Source: Luidia sarsii
Lineage: Eukaryota; Echinodermata; Asteroidea; Paxillosida; Luidiidae
DNA length: 64,000 bases
Direction of reading: 5' to 3'
Assembly: GCA_949987565.1 (NCBI GenBank)
Contig: OX465105.1
Coordinates: 21,819,097 to 21,883,096, forward strand
The translations under genes were made by a program, and so were the position numbers. Within the stretch, counting starts at the first letter, position 1, and the number at the start of each line of letters is the position of its first letter. Positions 12,401 to 24,400 of this stretch are shown here, piece by piece. Under the pieces are notes generated by a model, which worked only from the letters and a program-made list of their open reading frames with translations, made no database searches and was not told where the DNA came from.

Positions 12401-15400
12401 CCAGATACTGCTACAAGATAAGAAGATCTGGTCTGATCCCACGCACGTGGAAAAGTTCATCGAACTTAAGGTGGTTGGTTATCCAATTCCAAGCACGTGA
12501 GCCATAGGTAAATTGAAATGCCTGATGAATATACATTATCACATAATGTCGGCATGGCAACGGTGGGCTGATTGGACGGCGTAGCGGTACAGTACATATG
12601 CATGACTCTGCTCCCCTAAAATTATAATGGATCAGCCCAATACCGCTCGATGTGTATGTACACTGAGCAGCGTTGTGAGTAAGATTTCGTGGCTTCAAAG
12701 TCGTTCGTTGAGTTTCGTGCCAAAGAGTTTCGCAGCATCGACTTTGATTTCGTGTTTCGTAGAGGCGGCGTGATACCGTAAAGTCGTTCTCCACGAAAGT
12801 CGACATGATACCGCAAAGTCGTTGCTACGAAAGTCGGCGTGATACCTCAAAGTCGACCTCGGCCGACTTGTCGACTTTCGTAAAAACGAAAGTCGGTATT
12901 TCGAAGTCGCTTCAAAGTCGCGAAATGTCGACTTGTCGACCTTTTGTCCCAGCGTTAACCGCCACACACGGGAAAAGATAGTGGACTCTTTGTGAAGGCC
13001 GCCATCTAAGGGCTGGTTTATAGCTCGGATGGTAAGAGAATTGGGGCATTCGACCAGAGGTCTCATGTTCAAGTCCCGGTCTGGTGAAATTTTCTCGGCC
13101 ATTTTGTATTTTAACAAATTATTAAAAAAATGTCAGTTTTTCCTCTACTTGAGCTCTTCTCATTTGTTGTCGGAAGGGTTCGCCCCGACAGTTTTCATGT
13201 AACTTTGAGTGGGGCAAACTCTCATTAAATTTCAATATCCTTTTGAGCATTCAGTCTTAATTGTACGTCAAGTAATGCAAACCCTTGTTGGAGTATTTTC
13301 TCCTCGAGGCACAGTCCTATGCATGTATCTGATATCTAAGGTTGTTCGATATTTCGATATATATCGATATCGCAATATCGCTTTCCGGCGATTATCATAT
13401 CGAGCAAATTTCAGGATATCGCGATATTTTCGATATCGAAGAAAGTACTGCTTTCCCAACCCCATTATCGCCTGTCTGTAAGCTTGTATAGCGTGACCTG
13501 GGATAGTTGTTTGAAATTATTTTGTTCGTTGATAAATGAGGAGTTTAAGGGGGTTAAACAATTGGTAACTACAGTATGGCTTAAAGTTACATGCATTTGC
13601 TACATATATAGGTTTCCGGCAATCACAGTGTCTATTGAATAGAAATCCAGGTCACTACCTTGACTTCCGCTTACGCACCAGATATCACGATAATATCGAA
13701 TATCGCGATATATTATTGAAGATATATCGAAACCAATAAATCCGGATATCGAACAACCTTACTGATATCCTTTTGATAATTTATTTGTTTATTTATTTTT
13801 TTTTAAATCAAGAATGGTCTGCAGCCCACCATCGAGGCCCTCCAGCTACGGAGGGAAGCACCAATCCCCACACTGACGCCGAAAGCGCAGTCAGGGCCCC
13901 AGACCAACAGCCAGGCACCCTCCTCTCTGCCCATCGGCCTGCAATTTTCGGCGGCGGTTGGCACAGCACCGAAGCAAGAGGACGACTTTGCGCCGTTCCA
14001 AGAGGCGCTGGTGCAGAAACCAAGTAAGAAAATCTCACTGTTTTAATTGTGAAAATTTTTACAAAACTTGTTGAGTTCAGTCTGTTTCTATCTATCTATT
14101 TGATTGATTCGGTTTTGTTGGCATTAACCGTTGGCATTTTCACAAACTTTTGCAAGTCCGGTGAAAACACCTCACCCTTCCCATGCACCGTCAATAGATT
14201 GTTTGCATGACCATTGTTTGCATGCCATCACGTGGCTTATAGTGGTTATTTGTTCATCTCATTTGGTGCATAACAGGAGTGGAAACGAGCAAAGAAGGCT
14301 ATTCTATTGTCCGCATTCTTCTCTGCGTGTTTCCATTGCTGCTCTGTGCCTAATGAGATGAAAACAAGTCACAAAGTTAATACAAAAAGAAAGTGTTGCT
14401 CAAACTGCTCACTGACTGAAATGACCTGCAACGCATAAATCTCAAAGGTCAGAGGGCCCGACGTTTCGATCCTAGCAGGACCTTTCTCAAAGGCAAAGGA
14501 CCTTTCTCTTCGCCTTTGAGAAAAGGTCCTGCTCGGACCGAAACGTCAGGCTGCTCCGACAGGTCGCTGCAAGTCACGCGATGGCACGCAAACAGTGGTC
14601 GCGCAATCGGTCGATTGACCGCCTGAACTGCGCGCTGTCTCTGCCTGCAGGCGACACGTCCGAGGACACGTCCGGGGGTGGCGCTCTCTCAACTGTCTCC
14701 GATCACGACGAGCTCGCCGACCACTTTGACAGGGAGCCGGAAAAGCAGTGCATGGACTCCAGCCTCAACTTCCCCAAAGAAGGTCGGTCAAATTCCCGGG
14801 GGGGGGGGGGAGGGAAACAGCCCCGAACAGACCCCAGAAATCTGTCATCTTCGGCTGAATTTTTACAAAGTGAAGTCTCCTATCGTGTGGTATCCATACT
14901 TGTGGTGTGTTTTTTTTTTCTTTCTTTTTTAGAAGAAACAGTTCTTTCCTTTTTAAGGGTTTCTTTCCACAAAGAAATAATGTCCAGGCAATGATTTCAC
15001 CAAACCCATCGTAACTTACGATCGGTCGAAAGACGATGAGCGATGCACAGAAACCATACGAACTATCCGAACTTACGATTGGTTATCCATCGTAAGGCTC
15101 TGTGAAATCCTCCCCAGGCAAAGAGCCGTTCTGAATCTTGTCTCGTCTTCTCTCTGCATCACCAACAACAATCATGAGTACGCTGAAACGGGAAGACCCG
15201 TTTATGATTTTTATGTCGGCAAATTGTTCCGAGACTCGTTCGGCCTCTTTCTTGGAAAGAGTTGACATGCCTTTCCTTTTTTTTTTTCACTCTTTTTTTT
15301 TTTTTTTTCCCCGATGGTTTGATCATTGACTTTTCTTTGGTTCTCCTCGTTCACTTGTGTATATATCTCCTTTCATTGCCTCCTCCTGATCCCACTGCTG

Positions 15401-18400
15401 CCACGCTGCCTGTAGAGGAGAACTGCTATATCTTTGCGGGCTCGCCCGCTGACTCCTCCAGCGGTCGCAGCTCCCCACTGGTCTGGGACCCCAACTCCAT
15501 TTATGATAAGCTCACATGCCGCTCCCCGGAGTCGGTCTCCTCGGGTTCCCTGTCAGGTTTGTCGCCGCCGTCGGCCGCTAGACTTGTGATTTCCCCCCTC
15601 CACCCCTTCCACCCATGGTCTCCTCTGTGTGGGCTTTGGTAGATTGTCCGGGTCTGTGGTTTCTTTTTGCTGTTGTACCAATTATTTGCGCCTGCTGTGA
15701 TGGAAGCTGTTAAAGCGGGTTTCCACACAAGCCACAATGCCAAATTTCGACCTGACAATTTTTGTTAAGGTAACTTACTCATGTGGAAGTAAATACCAGT
15801 ATCAGACATGAACTTTTAGCGCTTGGAATGCTGCCATTTTCATGAAAAGTTTAACTTTGTATGAATTTCCAACGGTCGTTATAAAACGACTTTTGAAGAC
15901 AAAAAACATAGCTTACCAGCCTTAAAACCCCTACACACAATTTTCACAAATCCTACACGGTCCATTCGCAATTACTGACGACTGTTTCGAGATTTTTTCA
16001 ATTTTCCAGTTTAAACGCACGATGGCGCTATTGAACATTCTGCTTGGTGCATTTTACGATCCTCGAAGCTGACACAGTTTGATGAAAAAAATGGGCCAAT
16101 TTTTCACAATTTTCTCGCGACATGGTTGACGGATTGAGCTGAAACTTTCACAGGTGTGTTATTTCATGCGTATGCTGGATTAGACAAAGTATGGGCGCGT
16201 TTCTAAGGCCTTTAGCAATGGTGTGTAGGGGCTTTAATGCTTACATGAAGAGGAAACGCCTTATTAATGGGCCTGAGCACAGTGAGAATGCTCTACGGAG
16301 CCATCTCAAGTCAACTTGACGGTGTAAGCTTTTTTTTTGTCCTATCAACTCTGACCTGGGCGTTGGACAGTGTTTGGGGTTGTTTTGTTTGCGATAGTTG
16401 TGATCAGTGGTGGTTACCAAAAGAATTCCAGACAACTTGACTGTTTGCCAGTCATATTTTTCCCGGCACACAAACACACACACACACACATACCTCCCTA
16501 CTGGAGTCTGAGGCATGCTCTGTCTGAAAGTGGCGGTACATGCCCATGACTTGGAACCGTGCATGCATAAACAACTGAGACAAATACTTGAGATTGGGTT
16601 TGGTTTTCTTTTGGGGGAAATTTCTGGGTTTGTGTTTTTTTTTCATTTGGTCATTGGCATGTACGTGTATCTCTTGATTTGAATCATAGATGCAATGCGG
16701 TACCCGCCGCTATACAATATTCGAATCCGCCACACGACCTTGACCAGCTCGATGGTCAAGTGGTTAAAAACTGTCCGTATTAGAAAGCGGGAGTCATGGG
16801 TTCGAATTCGCCCGAGCTGCCTGAAATATTTGTATCAGGCATGCGGCACAGCACTGAGCACTCAGCGTTTATCACGTCGAGCTGGGCAAACCCTCACTGG
16901 ATTAATTTGAACAAGGGAAATTCCTTGCCAGCATGTGTTCATCCGAACCCTGCAGTGAAGCCTTAGACCTTCCGGTCTAGATGGTAGCGACGGGACAAGT
17001 TGTCAGACAGTCAGGTTGTCTTCTGGAGTACCCCTGGTGCAGAAAACACTTGCATGTATTTTTGTTTTCTCTCCGTGGTATGCATGCCTCCATATTCTTG
17101 ACTCCCCTCCTCCATCCCAAAGAAAATGTGCATATATCACTCCGAATTCCGGATTTTCCCACTTATAGTTTAGGCATTAGCAACACACCTTAATACGACT
17201 CTCTTCCCTCAAGTCTCAGCATGAAAGTATCCGGGTTGTTTTTTTTTTTTTTTCCTAGGTGTGATAAAGCCGCGTTTCACTCAGTGACCCCTCTCCCCCT
17301 TCAGATCCACAGGATCACAGTTACAGTGCCCGGCGGTTTTCCAATCACAGAGCCATTTCTGGCAGCGCACGGTTTATTTCACCACGCGCTTCCCGAGCAG
17401 AGCAAATCTATCCTCTCTGGGAATGCACCGATCCGATACCCACGCCCACCATAGCAACAGCCTAGCAACCGCTCACATGCGTGCAACGGGTCACGATTGC
17501 CCACACGCTGTGCGCGTCCACTGCATACCAACAACCACCGAAAACACTTCTCTCCGTTAAATTTTGGTTTTGGAAAGGCCCCGAAATGTACATTTCCTCT
17601 TTTGTCAGGCTATCGAGAATCAGAATTACAATGAAAATATAAACACCGCTTGACCATGGTTAAGGATAAAACTCGGCTTTGCAAAGGAATTGCCTGGTAC
17701 ATACGAAACAAAAGTAAACACAACGAAAAGTATAAAGTAAAGAATACAAAATTAAAAAAAAAAAAAAAAAAAAAAATAATGTTGTCGGACAAAATGGCGG
17801 CAATTTGTCTGACCTTAAATTGCGCCTTTTGATTGGTCAATTTGTCAAGGGGCTTGGCCTACTGGATCGGTGCATTCTAACGAAGGGCAGCACGGCCAAA
17901 AGAAACACCCCAAACAACCAATAAGAGGTGTCAGTCACGATTGTGGGGGCAGTGGGTTCATTTTGAGGCCTTCTGCTTTTTTCTCTCCTGACACTCTTCC
18001 TCCACACTCAATTCATCCTGTCCATATCGCTTCAGTGGACATACATGCTACGCTTTCCATTGCATTTCCTACCTCCCTGTAGCTTGTGCTTCTCTTTGCT
18101 GTAAAGCCCTCGGAACTCAACTCTGTCAGATGCATGGTACTGTGTAAACCCCAAAAAGTTGCATTTTCCGTAGATTTATTTCCACGTTCCACCCTCAGTT
18201 TTTTTTGGTAATTTTTTTTTATAGTTTTAGTGATTCAATTCTTTCGTGTGTGTGTGTGTATATATGGTTAATCTCGTGCCATGTGTACGGATGCGTTGCT
18301 CATGTCATTGTGGTAGTTCTGTTTGAGGAAGAACCGCAGAGGGTTATCGTAGTCGAGACTCGTGAACGCAGTGGTCTAACAGTCGGGCTGAAGGTTGCAG

Positions 18401-21400
18401 CATCGATTCCCAGAAATAACTGAGATGCATTGGCGCGGCTTGAAAGATGCAGTAGTGCATTGGAAAGTTTAAGAACCCAGAGCTATCAATGCGCTATAGG
18501 CCTACTCAACACACAGCACTCACTTTCATCACGACGAAGGATGTGCAAAGATATCTATGATGCAAAGCGATGCCCACCACTATGCAGACTAGGGCCCTTT
18601 TCCAAAACCCGGCTGAGGCTCAGGCTGCGGCTATGTCTTTCTTTCTTTTGTCCGTTTTAAAGTACATGGCTGAAAATTGGAGGCTTTTGGCTTCGTTTCA
18701 GAATGTAATACTGCGTTTTGAAAAAGAATCAAAAGCTTTAACTTCAACTTCAGCAACGAACTCCAACCTGTGTTTTCAGCTTTGGGATAACAGAGACGAA
18801 GCCGTTTTGGGTTTTGGAAAAGAGCCTCGATTCCACCTCACGACCTCCGCCAGCTTGGTGGTCAAGTGGTAAAGACATCTGCACTAGGAAGCGGGCATCG
18901 TGGGCTTGAATCCCGCCCCAGCTGCCTGGATTTTTTCAGCAGGCAATTGGGCAGAGCATGCAGTAGTGATCATAGGTCGGTTGTGGCAAACCTTTGTCGA
19001 TTTAAAGTTTGCATTCATACAAATTATTACAACTTGATGACAGCGCTTAAAGACAAACCGTTTGGGTGGGGCAAACCTTTGTTGAATTAAAGTTTGCATT
19101 CATAAAAATTGACCGAACTAACCGTTTGGGAAGAGTGCATAAGCTTTGGTAGCAACATTGACTTCATCAGATCTATGCAATGAAGGGAACAACCCAAATA
19201 CAATAAGGATGGTACCAATAAGCAGGAACGAAGGGTGGCTGGAGTCAGAAGACTGCAGTCTCTGTTGAGTCAATACGATGGAGGTGTCCGATGATCCTCA
19301 TGATAAAAAGGAGCCCATGTACACGGGTAGATGTACGCTAATTGTACTCGCATGCACCAACCACTCCCCACTTGGTGGATAGAGTCCTCCCAGTAATTCC
19401 CAAGTGTCTTGGTCGCACAAGCGGTATAGATGAATAGTTCTACTGCAGTGGGAAATCCCCGATTCAGGATTAGGTCTGGTCCCGGAAATGAATGAATTGC
19501 AATTTCGATTTCAAACAGCTTTAGTATTTGCCCCACCTCGGTGAGTTATTTGTGTCGATCCATTTTTTTTTTTTTTTCATTTTTTTTTTCATTTGTTTAA
19601 TAATATTAAGAGCCAAGAAGAGATGGGTTGTAAGAGGCAAGTCCACAAGACCCAAGACAGAAAAGGGAACGCTTGGACAAAAAGCATTTTGTAATGGAGG
19701 GGATAAGAGGCACGAATAGCCTAACAATTATGTGTAGGGGTTTATACTCAAACAAAGAAAAAAAGGATCAAATTCTGCAACATTTTGTAGAATTTGTGGC
19801 GGTAGTAAGAATGACTATATGTATTTACAGATTTGGTTGTTTTTCATAGCATGCCACCATCTCATCACCATGGCAACAATGGTACTGCAATTGGGACTTC
19901 CGCCACTCAACGACATATTCTAGAGTTTGATACTTCTGACCTGCTGATATGTTCTTGCCATTTTAGATTTAGCGGTGTGGTTTTGGTATATAGGTGAAGT
20001 GTAGACATGTATTCATAATCTGCATGGTGTTCTGTCGTTCATGTTGGTGGGCTATCTACCTGTACAGTGTGCTCCCGTTCCGGCATGGTCTGGCATTTTT
20101 CTTTTGAATTTTGATTTTTGTATATAAGTGAGTCTGGCTACAGAGCCAGGCACTCCGTGCATGTCACCACTCAGGAGCCGCCGTGTCGGTTCCCGTTTGC
20201 GAAGGCCCGATTAGCGCCAGTCAGAGACCAATGGGGAAAGAAGCGTGCTGACATGCGGCACTTAAATCCCCGCACGCCCGTGATTCTCGTTCCTGGAATT
20301 CGTACAGTGGCTTTGACTAGAGTGTCACCACCGATTACATCATGCACAGAGTGCCTGGCCTATAGCCGCCCTCTTTGAAACACGCAAATTCGATGCGCCT
20401 TTCAGAAGTTGGAAAAAAAAGGAGAATCTGGATAACACTCTTGTGTCTTGAGGTGGCTGTAAATGTGATAGACATTTATTTGTTGATATTTGCCTTTACA
20501 CTGTTGGGCCCAATTTCATGGCGCTGCTTACCGGAAGCTTGGAATCGGCACTTACAGAAGCGAACATTCCGCGCTTAACGTAAGCGTATTTCACGGCCAA
20601 TATGATTTCTTGCTTTCGTAAGCAAAAAAATGATGCACTACATGCATGCGTGAATTTGCTTCCCTGCCTTGAATGCAAAATAAATCGTTTGCATTTTCGT
20701 TTCGTGTTTTTTAAATTAATTTCAGCAAAGGAGGTAAAGCAACACCGTTAGTGGTTGAAAACCTTACCTCACCCAAACCTGCGTCAGTGAAAATTTTTCT
20801 AGGGGTTTTGTCTGAATTCACGGTCACCATTGAAAGTTATTTCGTCGGATTCAACAAATGACCGCCATTTTCCTCTACTTTTGCGTCAAGCGCAGAAATG
20901 ACTAATTCTTTTAAGCGGCGAACCCTTGCTGATGCGATACATGAAATGAATTCTGCGCTTACAGCGTCCCATAAGCGTAGAATTCTGCACTAAGCAGAGC
21001 CATGCGATTGGGCCCTGCTGTTTTCTCCCTCATTTGAATTGAAGTGAAGGGAAGCAAATAATGGCAAGACACTATCTGTGGTCAGCTCAGCTCTTGCTCA
21101 GCGTAATGCCTTGACAATGCTGCTGTCTGGATCTGTCTTTCTATACCGTGAATGGGTTCGTGAGCAGACGATGGATCATCTCGGGGGTGTGTTCCTGTCA
21201 AAAACATGTTTCACCCTGAAAGAGAAGAGCCGTGAACATGTGGGAGGGATGTGTGTACATTGCAGGGTCACAGAAAGCACTCTTGTATAAAATGATACGG
21301 AAAATGTGAATGCTATTCTGCACCACTTTGGCGGCCTTCTCCAAAGTAAGACGAACTCGGTATAGTCTGGTTGTCCAGAAGCTGGTCACTGGCCATAGGT

Positions 21401-24400
21401 AGTTTGGATCTTGCCACGTCTTAGACAGATCAAGTGGGAAACATTCATTGATAATATTTTTATCATCACTCCACTGTCTGGTCCTCAGATCACACCCCGA
21501 TCGAGGACGACGATGAGAGCGACGAGTTTCACGACTTCAAAGCAGCCCCTTCCAAGGTGTCCAGACCCTCCAAGCCCTCCATCCTGTCCTCCTTCCCGTC
21601 CATCGTCCCTCCCAAGAGCCAGAGCAGCAGCAGCAGGCCCCCGGCCTCCGGTCTGGCCTCCTCCAAGCAGGGCAAGTTCGCCGCGTCGTCCATGCGCTCC
21701 CTGGACTCCCTCAGCCAGAAGAGAGGGGCCGGGACCAGGGCCGGGGCCGGGGACAAGGCGGGCAGCTCCAAGAGGAACCAGCAGAAGGTGGACCTGTTCC
21801 AGATGGACTTTGAGAAGGTCTTCCCGAAGGTAGGCAAGAAGCTGGCCACCACCGACGACTTTGGCAGCTTCCAGGCAGGGGGCGGCGGGGGCCACGCGGC
21901 CGGCAGCAGGTCGGCCGCTGCCCGAGTCGAGGAGGAGGACGACGACTTTGGCGACTTCAAGCACGTCAAGCACTCGGCGTCCGAGTCGGATCTGATGGGG
22001 ATGCAGCCCACCCAGACGGACAAGTACGCCGTGTTCCGCGACCTGTCGGCTGGCTCATCACATCCGCAGGCCCCCCGGGCGCCGGACGCGACGAGCGAGG
22101 GCGAGGACGACTTCGACGACTTCAAGCGGGCCGGCTCGCTGACTCAGCAGCAGCAGCAGCCCTCGGTCCTGGCGACGCTGGCCTCGTCGGACTTTGCAGA
22201 GACCGGCCAGCAGCCGCTGCCCGGCTTCACCGCAACCTTCCAGGAGTCGTGCCCGTCCGAGCTGCCGTTGTCCAACAGCGCCCGGTCCATATTTGAGCCG
22301 ATGCCGGTGCTGCCCGCCATCAACCTCGGTCCCAGTTTGCCGGACGAGGCGGAGGAAGAGGAGAGCTTTGCCGATTTCAAGCAGGCTGCCTCCGCGCCTC
22401 CCCCCGGCGGCAGCGGCAGCAACAGCAGCAGCAGCAGCAGCAGCAACCAGGGCAGCCAGGCCAGCGGCATCTTCAACCTCAAGTACGACTCGGCCAGCAC
22501 CAGCTCCTCCGAGGACAAGTACAGCTCCCTGCGAGTCCTGAGCGGGCCGGAGGAGCGGGAGCCGCCCGAGGACGACTTTGGGGATTTCCAGACCAACGGC
22601 CGGGGCCAGCCGCCGCCCATGCCGCCCGGCCTCGCCGGCCCGGCCTCCCTGGCCGGCAGGCCGGGGCCGGAGGGCGTCCAGGGCGAGATGAAGAAGCCGG
22701 TCTCGGCCAGCGACCTCTACGGGATGGAGTTTGACGCCCTGGGCTCGGTGAACAGCGGCTCCGTGGCCATGCTGAACCTCGAGGACGCGGCCGAGGCTGG
22801 CGAGGAGTCGGAGCCGGCGTTCCCGGCCGGCGTTGCCGGCTCCTTCCAGGCCTCGCAGAACCCTGGGCTCTCCAAGCTGGAGTCCATCGACCGGCTGGAC
22901 CTCAAGACCTTTGAGCTTGACCTGACCCTGGGCGGCGCGGACGCCAGGGAGGGCAAGGACCGGGGCAACTCCTTCGGGGAGTTCAGCAGCGCTCCGCTGG
23001 AGCCGCCCAACCCTACTGCCAATGCCGACCAAGGTAAGAATCCACTGTCGCGGTATCAGCATACAGTCTTCGATAAGAAGCGTCTGAATTGCCCTGGAAG
23101 ACTATCGGGACGAACGCCAAAGATTTCACTGGCCGTAGAACGTCTGAAGATAACATCAGATAACATCAGCCTGTCTCTCGCCGCATCCCTAAGGGTCGCA
23201 GAAGACCGTGAAAGATGGCACGAGTTGGTCAGGCAGTCATCGGTGGTGCCACAGCAACCCAGCTAGGGTCATGGGATCAGATAGAGATAGGATAGAAAAC
23301 GGGGATTTGTACAATATTGAGAAATGGCTCAACCAGTTGATTGAACTCCTTCCTTTGGTTCTTGGGCCCTTTCTGTTGCTCAGTCTGTCCATATCGTAGG
23401 CTCCCATTTTCACCAGCACCTGTTTGTCCGTTCCCCTTTTCCCCGTTCTCCACAAGACGTCTCTTCTGCAGGTACCCCGGTGCTGCCCCAAGGGGTCTCC
23501 ACGGTGCCTCTAGTGCCGAGTGGGACCAGCCTCATAGGAGACCGATACTCGGAAGTCGTCGGCAACATTGACGTAAGTCGGCCTCGCTCGCGACAGATAG
23601 CCTTTGGCGATTTCATGCCGGAACTAGCCAATGAAGAGCGAAGACGCTTGAGCTTTCATTCCCCATTCATTCCCCAGGATGAGAATCGCCATGCCAACGA
23701 GTGGCAGCGCTGCCTGGAAAAGTGCCACGAGGCCATCAAGAAGGCGAACAACGTCTTCAACAACATCAGCAGCTCCTCGGTGTGCACCGAAGTCATCAAG
23801 TCTTCCGAGGGCTCCGAGTACCTCTCCGGTGAGTGGATCAGACAGGTCGTCCACCAGCACCAGCAATGATTTAACCCACCATATGACCATAGATGTGATT
23901 TGAAGGCTTGCATGGTGGAAAGTACCTAGGGGAAAGTTTGCGGTGACACCCATGCAATGCATCTCTTTTGAGACGGGATGTGTGGCTCTGAAAAGAGCCG
24001 GTAACTCAGCGTTTCGGGCAGTACGTACTAGATTCAAACTATTGTTGGTGTTTATATGCCCAAGCGCTTTCATCAGGCATATACCGGTAAACACTGATGA
24101 TAGTTGGAATCCAGCAGCCAGCAGTTTTGTTTTTGTTTTGTTTTTAACGGAAGGCGAAAGTTGGGGTTGTGCATTATACCCGGGAATTTAGGGTAAACAC
24201 TGATGACAGTTGGAATCCAGCAGTCTCCTGACGATGGGAAGAGTACGCACTGCCAGAATATATATATTATTGACGTTACTCGGGCCAAACTCGGCTCGAG
24301 ACGTTGCGAGCACAGGTTTTTGCAATGTTAGAAATTCTCTTTTGCCATCCAGCCCTATCCTGGGCAGCACGAACCGCCTGGTCGTGTTGGAGGCCGATGC

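Larger units (their letters stand above)
10040..13130 (+). mobile_element. SINE-2 copy split by a hAT-like insertion
   Basis: The left fragment (about 10040-10106, GGTTAAGTGTTTCCGACTG) and right fragment (about 12958-13130, GGCCGCCATCTAAGGGCTGG then TAGCTCGGATGG and TTCAAGTCCCGG) are contiguous in other SINE-2 copies such as 53515-53700. The intervening 2,851 bp is a later insertion. Confidence 0.75.
15557..21488 (+). other. largest SYNRG intron (5.9 kb), repeats only
   Basis: It holds an R3 element (about 15716-16237), a CA microsatellite, two SINE-1 copies (16688-16915, 18827-19088) and four inverted-repeat elements (17421-17877, 18593-18826, 20136-20367, 20506-21016). The phase-1 ends of the flanking exons match, so no missing exon is required. 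I saw no gene in 19100-20130 or 21020-21488. Confidence 0.65.

Noticed and set aside
22058..23062. 334-codon open frame on the minus strand inside the large synergin exon
   Set aside because: It is antisense to a well-supported exon; GC-rich codon bias leaves the reverse frame open. No splice context or recognised motif.
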